From Streptomyces sp. NBC_01235 (GTDB lineage Bacteria; Actinomycetota; Actinomycetes; Streptomycetales; Streptomycetaceae): DNA of 64,000 nucleotides. Positions 57,113 through 64,000 of the stretch are shown in pieces (position 1 is the first letter of the stretch; each line of letters begins with the position of its first letter). The position numbers and the translations under genes are program-made. The notes beneath the pieces were generated by a model. The model searched no databases, was not told the origin of the DNA, and was given only the letters and a program-made list of their open reading frames with translations. The stretch covers positions 8,494,001 to 8,558,000 of the forward strand of contig NZ_CP108513.1 in the NCBI RefSeq assembly GCF_035989285.1, given 5' to 3'.

Positions 57113-60112
57113 ATGCCGCTGTTCCGTCAAAGAGCCACCGGATGCCTCGGTGTGCTCGGCGCCCTGCTCGGCGCCGCGGTCGTCGCACCGACCCCCGCGG
57201 CCGCTGCCACTCCCACCCTGCTGTACGCATCGCCCACCGGCTCAGGCAGCACCTGTACGGTCAGCGCCCCCTGCAGCCTGGACGGCGTCAAGACCAAAGT
57301 GCAGGGCCTGGTCTCCGGCATGGCCGCGGACATCGACGTGTATCTGCGCGGCGGGACCTACCGACTGACACAGGCGTTCACTCTCGGGCCCTCGGACTCC
57401 GGGACCAACGGTCACAAGGTCGTCTACGCCGCCTACCCGGGCGAGAAACCGGAACTCAACGGCGCGAAGAAGATCACCGGTTTCTCGGTGTACGACAGCG
57501 CGAAGAACATCTACCGGGCCCCGGTGTCGGCCGGTACGCAGAGTCGGCAGATGTTCGTCGACGGGGTGCGCGCCCAGCGGGCCCGCGGCCCGCTCAACCC
57601 TGGCGGCTTCACTCTCAGCGGGTCCAGCTTCACCACCAGCGACACCTCCTACGCCTCGTTCACCAACGCCTCCTCGGTCGAGATCGCGTACGACAAGGAC
57701 TGGAAGCACATGCGGTGCCCCCTGGCGAGCATCACCGTGCCCAGCGGCGGCGGATCCAGCCTCAATGTCGCCCCGGGCTGCTTCGTGAACAACAACACCT
57801 CGGTGGTCAACCGGGGCTTCCCCTTCAACGGCGCCGGCCTGCCCAAACTGGACGGCGTCACCTGGGTGGAGAACGCTTACCAACTACTGGACGAGCAGGG
57901 CGAGTTCTACCTGGACAGTGCGGCCGGCTACGTCTACTACAAGCCGCGCACGGGTGAGGATCTCAGTACCGCGGACGTGGAACTGCCCGTTCTGGAGAAG
58001 CTGGTCGACGCGAGCGGCACGCCGGGCCACCTGACCCCGGTCAACGACGACGACTCGCACGCCACGTACACCGGCGCGTGGTCCGCCTCCACCGGGCGCA
58101 CCTTCGGCGACCTGCAGACCGATGTGCACTCCACCACCACCAACGGCGACTCGGTGAGCTACACCTTCACCGGCACCGGCCTGGACGTCCTGTCGGAGGT
58201 CAACAGCGACGAGGGCGGCATCGACGTCTACGTCGACGGCACCAAGACCCAGAGCGTCAGTGCGGCCGGCTCCACCCGCCTCGCTCAGCAGGTCATCGCC
58301 TCGGTGAGCGGGCTGCCCAAGGCGCAGCACACCGTCAAGCTGGTCAAGACCAGCGGCAACTTCATGGTGATCGACGGCTTCACCGTCATCCCCGACACCA
58401 TGGCCCCGGTCCACGACATCACCTTGCAGGGCCTTACCTTCGCCTACACCACCTGGAACCTGCCCTCCACCATCGGCTACATCGACAACCAGGCGGGCGT
58501 GCTGTGGGACGCCGCCACCCAGGCCCCGCTCCGCGTCCCGGCGGCCGTCCAGATCCACCGCGGCGCCAACATCAGCCTCCTCCGCAATGAGATCGCCCAC
58601 GCCGGCGGCAGCGGCGTCGACCTGGCCGACGGTACGCAGAACAGCTCGGTCACCGGCAACTTCGTCCACGACATCTCCGGCGGCGGCGTCTACGCCGGCG
58701 AGGTCGACGACTACTACCTCACCGACACCGCCCGGATGACCACCGGCGACACCATCTCGCAGAACTGGATCGAGCATGTCGCCCTGGACTGGCGCGACGC
58801 GGTCGGCATCTGGGGTGGCTACACCCGTGACCTGACCATCGCGAACAACGACGTCGGCCACACCCCCTACTCCGGGATATCGCTCGGCTGGGGCTGGGGC
58901 TACGCCTCGCCCTGCTCCATGCAGTCGGCCCAGGGCCTGTCCACCTGCCGCCACGGCACGATCTACGCGGGCGGCAACCAGATTCTGAACAACCACGTCC
59001 ACGACGTGATGAACGTGCTGCACGACGGCGGCCCGATCTACACCAACGGCGGACAGGGCAACGGCGACGGTTCCGCCACCTCCGTGACCTCGGGCAACCT
59101 GCTTGAGGTGACCAACCACACCAACCAGATCATCTACCACGACGAGGGCAGCTCCTACTGGAACACCCACGACAACGTCGAGCGTATTGGAGCGGGCAAC
59201 TGGGTCGGCATGTGGACGCCGACCATCCACGACAACAACATCCACGACAACTACGCCGACCGGTCGTCGTACGACAACCGGGGCACCAACATCACCCTGG
59301 TCCAGTCCACGATCGTCTCCGGCGGCGCCTGGCCCACCGCGGCCCAGGCGATCATCGCGGCGGCCGGTCCCACAGCCGCGTACCGGCCGCTCACCGGCCT
59401 GATCGACGACGACGACACGGCGATCGCCTACACCGGCGCCTGGAGCGCCAACGGCTACCGCGGCCTGGGCGACCTCCACGACAACGTGCACGCCACCGGT
59501 GCCAACGGTTCCACCGCCACGCTGACCTTCACCGGCACCGGCATCTCGGTGATCGGGGAGAAGTACAGCGACCAGGGCCAGATCGAGGTCTTCATCGACG
59601 GCACCTCCAAGGGCCTGTTCGACACCACCTCCACCACCCGCCAGGCGCAGCAGGCCGTCTACAGCACCAGCGGCCTGAGCGTCGGCAGCCACACCATCCA
59701 GGTCGTCAAGCGCAGCGGTTCGTTCGCCACCGTGGACGGCTTCGAGGTGACCGGCACCTACAACAACACCGACGCCTCCATCACGTACACCGGAGGCTGG
59801 AGCCGCTACGCCAACCGCGGCCTCGGCGACTACCAGGACGACGTCCACGCCACCGGGGTCAACGGCGACTCGGTCACCGTCACCTTCGTCGGCACCGGGA
59901 TCGACGTGATCACCGAGACCAACACCGACGAAGGCGCGATCGCGGTCTCCCTCGACGGAGCCTCGCAGGGCGCCGTCAACGCCAACGCCACCAGCCGCCA
60001 TGTCCAGCAGACCATCTACACGGTCAGTGGTCTGACGGCCGGACGGCACACCCTCACCCTCACCAAGAACAGCGGCACCTTCATGGTGATCGACCGGTTC
60101 GACGTGAAGTGA
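57113..60112 (+). CDS. Secreted right-handed beta-helix protein with three repeated beta modules
   Basis: The 999-residue protein has a Sec signal (cleavage near AAA, residue 29). Residues about 30-310 and 440-750 form a pectate-lyase-like parallel beta-helix (ISLLRNEIAHAGGSGVDLAD, TGNFVHDISGGGVYAGEVDD, QILNNHVHDVMNVLHDGGPI, HDNNIHDNYADRSSYDNRG). A module of about 110 residues (DSHATYTGAWSASTGRTFGD and VHSTTTNGDSVSYTFTGTGL) is inserted into the helix at about 315-435, and two more copies follow at about 760-880 and 885-999. Each has the pattern NGDSVxxTFxGTGIDVxxE and DGxxQ, probably a carbohydrate-binding sandwich. It likely binds and cuts a plant polysaccharide; no lyase active-site arginine was identified. 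It lies between two poxB remnants, so it arrived by insertion. Confidence 0.8.
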   Translation: MPLFRQRATGCLGVLGALLGAAVVAPTPAAAATPTLLYASPTGSGSTCTVSAPCSLDGVKTKVQGLVSGMAADIDVYLRGGTYRLTQAFTLGPSDSGTNGHKVVYAAYPGEKPELNGAKKITGFSVYDSAKNIYRAPVSAGTQSRQMFVDGVRAQRARGPLNPGGFTLSGSSFTTSDTSYASFTNASSVEIAYDKDWKHMRCPLASITVPSGGGSSLNVAPGCFVNNNTSVVNRGFPFNGAGLPKLDGVTWVENAYQLLDEQGEFYLDSAAGYVYYKPRTGEDLSTADVELPVLEKLVDASGTPGHLTPVNDDDSHATYTGAWSASTGRTFGDLQTDVHSTTTNGDSVSYTFTGTGLDVLSEVNSDEGGIDVYVDGTKTQSVSAAGSTRLAQQVIASVSGLPKAQHTVKLVKTSGNFMVIDGFTVIPDTMAPVHDITLQGLTFAYTTWNLPSTIGYIDNQAGVLWDAATQAPLRVPAAVQIHRGANISLLRNEIAHAGGSGVDLADGTQNSSVTGNFVHDISGGGVYAGEVDDYYLTDTARMTTGDTISQNWIEHVALDWRDAVGIWGGYTRDLTIANNDVGHTPYSGISLGWGWGYASPCSMQSAQGLSTCRHGTIYAGGNQILNNHVHDVMNVLHDGGPIYTNGGQGNGDGSATSVTSGNLLEVTNHTNQIIYHDEGSSYWNTHDNVERIGAGNWVGMWTPTIHDNNIHDNYADRSSYDNRGTNITLVQSTIVSGGAWPTAAQAIIAAAGPTAAYRPLTGLIDDDDTAIAYTGAWSANGYRGLGDLHDNVHATGANGSTATLTFTGTGISVIGEKYSDQGQIEVFIDGTSKGLFDTTSTTRQAQQAVYSTSGLSVGSHTIQVVKRSGSFATVDGFEVTGTYNNTDASITYTGGWSRYANRGLGDYQDDVHATGVNGDSVTVTFVGTGIDVITETNTDEGAIAVSLDGASQGAVNANATSRHVQQTIYTVSGLTAGRHTLTLTKNSGTFMVIDRFDVK

Positions 60113-60215
60113 CCGACCGCGGCCCCGGCCGCACAGCAGCGCTGCCCGTGCCGACCCCGGCACGGGCAGCGCTGATTCGAAGTTGGCTCGTGTGTGACTG
60201 CCGCCCTGGACGACC

Positions 60216-60592
60216 TTGGCGGTGCTGTACGTGTTCATCTACGACCATGCGGCCCCCGCGTCGCCGGATCGCCCGGCCATGGCGGCGTCTTCCTACGGCA
60301 CGACCCACAAGAACCCCGACTTCGCCGCCGTCACCCGTGCCTGCGGCTCCCACGGTGTGCGCGTTGAGAAGCCCAGGCAACCGGCCGGGGCGCTGAAGGA
60401 CGCCTACCGGCACAAGGGCCCTGCCCTCGTCGACATCGTCACCGACCCCAGCGCCCTGTCCATCCCGCCGAAGACCAGAGCTGAGATGGTCACCGGGTTT
60501 GCGCTGTCCGCCTCGAAGATCGTCCTCGATCGGCGGTGTGGGACGGATGCTGCGGCTCGCCCGCTCCAACCTGCGCAGCGTGCCACGGCCCT
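60216..60592 (+). pseudogene. poxB: 3' remnant of poxB
   Basis: The plus strand reads SSYGTTHKNPDFAAVTRACG, GVRVEKPRQPAGALKDAYRH and KGPALVDIVTDPSALSIPPK, the C-terminal thiamine-diphosphate domain of pyruvate oxidase; after KIVLD a frameshift leads to GGVGRMLRLARSNLRSVPRP, the usual C-terminal end. Together with 55940-56572 it represents about half of the gene; the central 270 or so residues are missing. Confidence 0.85.
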
Positions 60593-60721
60593 GGGGCGCT
60601 GGGAGGGGGCGGCCGGGGGTCCGTCGGCCGACGAGGGCAGGCCGCGGTGGTCGGGCGGTGGTCACCAGGGTGGGCGCGGTCAGGCGGTGGCGGTCCGGTG
60701 GCGGACGGTCGGGCGGGGTGG
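60593..60721. other. G-rich spacer after poxB remnant
   Basis: GGTGGTC/GGGCGG-rich low-complexity sequence; no gene seen. Confidence 0.3.
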
Positions 60722-60857
60722 TCAGTCGGTGGCCGGGACCCACTGGCGCTCGCCGTTGTCCGAGCCGTACCAGTAGCGGGGCAGGCCCTTGATGCCGCTC
60801 GTGCGGAAGGGGCGGCCGTGGTCGTCGATGCGGACCGTGCCGGTGCGGCCCTGGGAG
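60722..60857 (-). pseudogene. C-terminal fragment of an unknown gene, truncated at a junction
   Basis: The minus strand reads GRTGTVRIDDHGRPFRTSG and GLPRYWYGSDNGERQWVPA before its stop at 60722, with clear coding bias. Upstream of about 60857 the sequence changes to the 5' region of a gene on the other strand, so this gene has lost its N-terminal part. Family not recognised. Confidence 0.5.
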
Positions 60858-61338
60858 CAACAGCAGCAAGAACACGACCCGTTTCCGCACGACCCGTCGC
60901 CGAACCGCACTGGCCGCCGGCCTCGCGCTGGCCCTCGGGCTCGGCGTGACGGCCCAGGCCTCCGTGGGCAGCCCGCGCAGCGTCAGCGGCAAGCCGTCCG
61001 ACAACGTCACACGCATCGCCGACTTCTACGGCGCCTACATCGACGCGGTGACCGACGAGGGCGGCGGCAAGCTCGCGGACGAACTCCGCAAGCACTACCT
61101 CACTCCCGCCTTCCAGAAGGAACTGAACGCCTGGGAGGACAAGAACCACGCCGACGGTGTCCTGCAGGCCCAAAACGTCCCGCTCGCCTGGAAGGTCACC
61201 GACAACGGCACGGCGAACCACACGGAGGCCGTCGTCACCCTGACGTGGAGCAGCGACACGACGTCCAGACTCGTCGTCGACATGACGCGCGGCCACAAGA
61301 TCTTCCACATCGGCACGACCGGAGTCGAAGGCAGCTAG
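60856..61338 (+). pseudogene. Secreted protein gene that lost its start codon
   Basis: From 60856 the frame reads SNSSKNTTRFRTTRRRTALA followed by a hydrophobic AAGLALALGLGVTAQA, an intact signal peptide, but the codon before is GGG where an ATG is expected and no start occurs between the upstream stop (60790) and the signal. The mature part (about 125 residues) has DNVTRIADFYGAYIDAVTDE and AVVTLTWSSDTTSRLVVDMT, like small secreted streptomycete proteins of unknown function. The GTG at 60946 is the only regular start and would remove the signal. The 5' end was replaced at the junction near 60857. Confidence 0.6.
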
Positions 61339-61612
61339 ACACTCAGGTCCTCAGGTCCTTCAGGTCCTCAGGCGCTCGGTCCGACAGTGACTCTCGGCCG
61401 GGCGCCGCAGCCGTACCGTCCGGATCCCGAACGGCCGCAGTACGAAAGGCTCTTGGGTCTCGTACTGCGGCCGTTCGCGTATGCGGGGCAAACGGTGGGA
61501 CCGGTTCCGGATGCGCTTCCGCCCTGAGGAACCGGCGCATTCCGGCCAACCTCGTCGGCTGCAGGAACGCGGTGGACCCAAGTGCCTTCCGTTACCGACT
61601 GGTTGGTGCACT
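61339..61612. other. Gap with short repeats and a large hairpin
   Basis: TCAGGTCC occurs three times at about 61344-61375. The hairpin at 61428-61477 is listed separately. No gene is supported. Confidence 0.4.
61428..61477. terminator. Perfect 18-bp hairpin
   Basis: CGAACGGCCGCAGTACGA (61428-61445) and TCGTACTGCGGCCGTTCG (61460-61477) are perfectly complementary around a 14-nt loop. It lies between the convergent truncated gene and the GH38 remnant and is a likely bidirectional terminator. Confidence 0.65.
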
Positions 61613-62191
61613 CCCGCCGTCCGGCACCAGCTGCCCCACCTCCTCTTCGACTACGGCGAGGTCGGCAGGGGCGAATCCGTGGACGGTCCGATCCCAGGCG
61701 GTCAGCAGGTAGCCCGGGTGCGTACGTTCGAAGGGGTGGGGGGCGGCCGGGTCGGCGTCCGCCTCGCAGCGCGGATGCACCGGCTCACCACCGCTCACGG
61801 AGGAAGTGATCGTCGGGTGCCGGTTGCGCGGGTGCACGCCGTTCAGGGGTACGCCCGCGCCGTCGTGCACCGTCCCCTCCGCGTGGAAGCCGGGTCCGTC
61901 GTCGCTGAGGCCCTGGGGCCGATCACCGCCTCCGACCAGCCGTCCGCCCGCTCCTCGGGCACCCGTCCGGTCAACCGGAACCACCTCGTCGACCAGGACT
62001 TTCCCCGCCCGGTGCCGGTCGTGAGCGGCTCGTACGCGGCCCGGCAGGGCCCTGTCGACCGGCACCGACCCGACCTCCACGTGCCCGACGAACAGGGTCG
62101 GCGGCACATGGGCCCCGTACCGCGCGGGACGCACCAACCGTCGCATCACGCGCTCGGGACGCGCCTGAACCAGGGGCCGGTCGTCGTGCAC
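61613..62191 (-). pseudogene. N-terminal remnant of a GH38 alpha-mannosidase
   Basis: From a GTG at 62191, with GAGGAGGG just upstream, the minus strand reads HDDRPLVQARPERVMRRLVR and HVEVGSVPVDRAL, then in another frame AAYEPLTTGTGRGKSWSTRW and FRLTGRVPEE, then back to DDGPGFHAEGTVHDGAGVPL, GVHPRNRH and ADLAVVEEEVGQLV. This is the N-terminal domain of actinobacterial GH38 mannosidases. At least two frameshifts and loss of more than 800 C-terminal residues, including the whole catalytic barrel, show it is dead. The intact promoter side suggests recent decay. Confidence 0.75.
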
Positions 62192-62422
62192 GGCACCCTC
62201 CTCGGCGGTTCGGACGGGGCTGTCCGGCCCGACACCCACCCCTGGGAGGACTCGGGGAGCGCTCGGGAGCACTCGGGAGAGCCGCCCCGAGGCCCGCTCG
62301 AACATGGCCGAACACCCGGTCGTTGATGATTCGACATGACTGGCCCGGTGTCGACCGGGCAAGGATCCCCGTGAACGTGTTCGAGCAGGAGGGGAACCGA
62401 CATCGACACGCGGGCGGGGGTC
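62192..62422. promoter_or_regulatory. Divergent region with GAGCGCTC palindrome
   Basis: GGGGAGCGCTCGGG (62254-62267), inside a triple CTCGGGAG-type repeat (to 62279), resembles GGGAGCGCTCCC-type LacI operators and lies upstream of the GH38 remnant, where such an operator would be expected. Confidence 0.4.
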
Positions 62423-62911
62423 ATGGAGAGGCAGGCACGGGGAAGCGGTCCGACGGCGATCGCGGGCACCTCGGCGACGAGAAGGACAGGGGAGGACACG
62501 GCCGAGGACCTGGCGGAGCAGGACCGGGCGTCGCAGCTCAGCCGCAGACTCGGACGGGCGGATCTGCGAGCGGTGCCCGAGGCACGGAGGGCGTTGCGGG
62601 AACTGTTGCGGGACTGGGGGAGGCCCGGCCGGTCGGAGACGGCGGAACTGCTCACCAGCGAACTCGTCACCAACGCGCTCGTGCACACCGACGACGACGC
62701 GGTTCTGACGGCCACCGTCTCCTCGTCCGGCCTGCGGGTGGAGGTGCGGGACTTCGTGGCCCGCCACCCCCGGCCGAGCGTCCCGACCGCCGACGACGGC
62801 ACGCACGGCCGTGGCCTGGTCCTGGTGGAGTCCCTCGCGGACACCTGGGGCGTACGGGCACAGGGCGGCGGAAAGGTCGTCTGGTTCGAGTTGGGTGCCG
62901 GAGCCGCCTGA
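62423..62911 (+). CDS. RsbW-like ATP-binding regulatory protein
   Basis: The 162-residue protein has a single HATPase fold of the anti-sigma-factor kinase type: PEARRALRELLRDWG, the N-box ELLTSELVTNALVHTDDD, and the G-boxes DDGTHGRGLVLVESLADTWG. Streptomycetes encode dozens of such proteins, which bind sigma factors or anti-anti-sigma proteins. No partner is adjacent. ATG at 62423 follows GGGGG. Confidence 0.85.
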   Translation: MERQARGSGPTAIAGTSATRRTGEDTAEDLAEQDRASQLSRRLGRADLRAVPEARRALRELLRDWGRPGRSETAELLTSELVTNALVHTDDDAVLTATVSSSGLRVEVRDFVARHPRPSVPTADDGTHGRGLVLVESLADTWGVRAQGGGKVVWFELGAGAA

Positions 62912-63026
62912 ACGACGGGCGCGGGCAACCGGCCGGGCGACTCGACGGGCCGGTCGGCGGGCAACGCGACCCGCGTGACCGTGACGGGCGACGGGTGACG
63001 GACGATGGGTGATGGGCGAACCACAA

Positions 63027-63067
63027 CGGGAAGGGGGCGCGACCGTCGTGGTCGCGCCCCCTTCCCG
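63027..63067. terminator. Perfect 18-bp bidirectional terminator
   Basis: CGGGAAGGGGGCGCGACC (63027-63044) pairs with GGTCGCGCCCCCTTCCCG (63050-63067) around a 5-nt loop, between two convergent genes. Confidence 0.85.
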
Positions 63068-63085
63068 GTGATACCTGGCTGTCCG

Positions 63086-64000
63086 TCAGCCGAACTGCTG
63101 CTCCAGGTCCTTGAGCTTGCGCTCCAGGGAGTCGAGGCGCGGCAGGGCCATGGTGTCGTCCTCCGCGGTGAGGTCGACGGTGATCGACGAGTCGGAACCG
63201 TGGCGCACGGGCTGCAGGGAGGGCCGTGAGCGTGTGGGCAGCTGCTCCGTCGAGTTCGCTATGGCAGGCTCCGCGGAAACCCGCTCGGCCGTGGCGCGCT
63301 CCAGGGCGGCCTGGGCCTCCACCTGACGGCCACCGCCACCACCACGGCCGGGGAAGCGGCCGTGACCTCGGCTGATCGCCTTCAACTGGGCTCGCTCGAC
63401 CCGCTGCTGCTCACGACGGCGCAGCTTGGTCTCTTCCTTGCGAGCCTTGTCCTCGCGGACCTCCTCGACGGCTTCGTCCAGGCTGCGCACGCCCTCGAGG
63501 AGCATCAGCGACCAGGCCCTGTAGGTCTCACGAGGGGCACGAGCCCAGCGCACGACGCGGATCTGCGGCAGCGGACGGGGCACGAGACCCTGCTCGCGCA
63601 GCGCCGCACGGCGGGTCTGCTTCAGGGCCCGGTCGAAGAGCACGGCCGCGGAAAGGGACATGCCGGAGAAGAACTGCGGGGCGCCGTCGTGGCCCAGGCC
63701 CCGGGGCGCGTGCACCCAGTTGAACCAGGCCGCGGCGCCGGCGAACGTCCACACGAGTATCCGGGAGCCGAGCGCCGCGTCACCGTGGCTGGCCTCGCGC
63801 ACCGCGAGCACGGAACAGAACATCGCGGCGCCGTCCAGGCCGAACGGAACCAGGTACTCCCAGCCGTTGGTGAGCCCGAGGTTCTGCTGGCCGAAGCCGA
63901 CCAGGCCGTGGAAGGAGAGCGCGGCGGCGACGGCCGCACAGCAGAACAGAAGCACGTAGGAAGCGGTTCCGTATATGGCTTCCTTGCGCCTGCGGCGCTC
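63086..64000 (-). CDS. DUF2637 membrane protein, 5' end outside the window
   Basis: The frame is open to the window edge; before the GTG at 63955 it reads RRRRKEAIYGTASYVLLFCC, so the start lies to the right. The visible 304 residues have several membrane helices in the first 130 (LVPFGLDGAAMFCSVLAV, ILVWTFAGAAAWFNWVHAP), matching DUF2637, then a long charged, coiled-coil-like region (VREDKARKEETKLRRREQQR) and a C-terminal amphipathic helix (SLERKLKDLEQQFG). DUF2637 proteins occur on streptomycete chromosomes and on conjugative elements near transfer genes; function unknown. Confidence 0.8.
   Translation of the reverse strand, partial: ERRRRKEAIYGTASYVLLFCCAAVAAALSFHGLVGFGQQNLGLTNGWEYLVPFGLDGAAMFCSVLAVREASHGDAALGSRILVWTFAGAAAWFNWVHAPRGLGHDGAPQFFSGMSLSAAVLFDRALKQTRRAALREQGLVPRPLPQIRVVRWARAPRETYRAWSLMLLEGVRSLDEAVEEVREDKARKEETKLRRREQQRVERAQLKAISRGHGRFPGRGGGGGRQVEAQAALERATAERVSAEPAIANSTEQLPTRSRPSLQPVRHGSDSSITVDLTAEDDTMALPRLDSLERKLKDLEQQFG

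Noticed and set aside
57884..60238. 784-residue open frame antisense to the beta-helix gene
   Set aside because: Val/Gly/Asp-rich shadow without domains; the plus strand encodes a clear secreted protein.
60216..60776. Independent 186-codon gene
   Set aside because: Its first 110 codons are the poxB C-terminus and the rest is a frameshifted G-rich tail; it is a remnant and not a gene.

Overview
The window is high-GC DNA with the codon use of a Streptomyces chromosome: nearly every real gene has G or C in third codon positions, several secreted proteins carry twin-arginine signals, and family matches such as alditol oxidase, DUF2637 and RsgA with a TTG or GTG start are typical of streptomycetes. 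No rRNA, tRNA or CRISPR array was seen. The many secreted carbohydrate enzymes, orphan regulators, broken genes and tandem repeats suggest an accessory chromosome-arm region. Species cannot be fixed from sequence alone.

Bases 1-24500 hold a plant cell-wall degradation region: two tandem alginate-lyase-family proteins, a type-B carboxylesterase, a LacI regulator, a surface protein with autotransporter-type repeats, a decayed GH43 gene, a GH43/CBM13 exo-galactanase-like enzyme, a PL4 rhamnogalacturonan lyase divergent from a CE12 acetylesterase, a DUF2264 protein, an unknown secreted protein and a GH10 xylanase. Together these fit attack on pectin (rhamnogalacturonan I with galactan or arabinogalactan side chains) and xylan. 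Housekeeping genes (homocysteine methyltransferase, VOC protein, PEP-mutase-like enzyme, TetR, MFS) are interspersed.

Bases 24600-38620 hold a DHA2 exporter plus flavin reductase with a divergent TetR and a clear double operator, a three-gene ABC-2 transporter, and an operon of sugar-binding lipoprotein, two permeases and a GH2 beta-galactosidase downstream of a ROK regulator. The oligosaccharides released by the enzymes to the left are plausible substrates.

Bases 38770-53000 hold alditol oxidase, a repeat-encoded ORF, an orphan radical SAM protein, a single-chain sigma-like / zinc-finger / membrane / cellulose-binding protein (42667-44166), a gene graveyard, a protein with 11-residue repeats, a short peptide gene ahead of rsgA, and a DNA-alkylation repair pair whose glycosylase domain looks damaged.

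Bases 53200-64000 hold a proline-rich PP2C-like protein, a pyruvate oxidase gene (poxB) broken into two remnants with a transposase fragment and a beta-helix enzyme gene between them, a head-to-head truncation scar, a GH38 remnant, a RsbW-like ATP-binding protein and the end of a DUF2637 protein.

The best candidates for something new are the one-polypeptide cellulose-sensing sigma/anti-sigma-like protein and a family of intergenic tandem arrays with a 27-31 bp period and an AACCG core, found at three separate sites.
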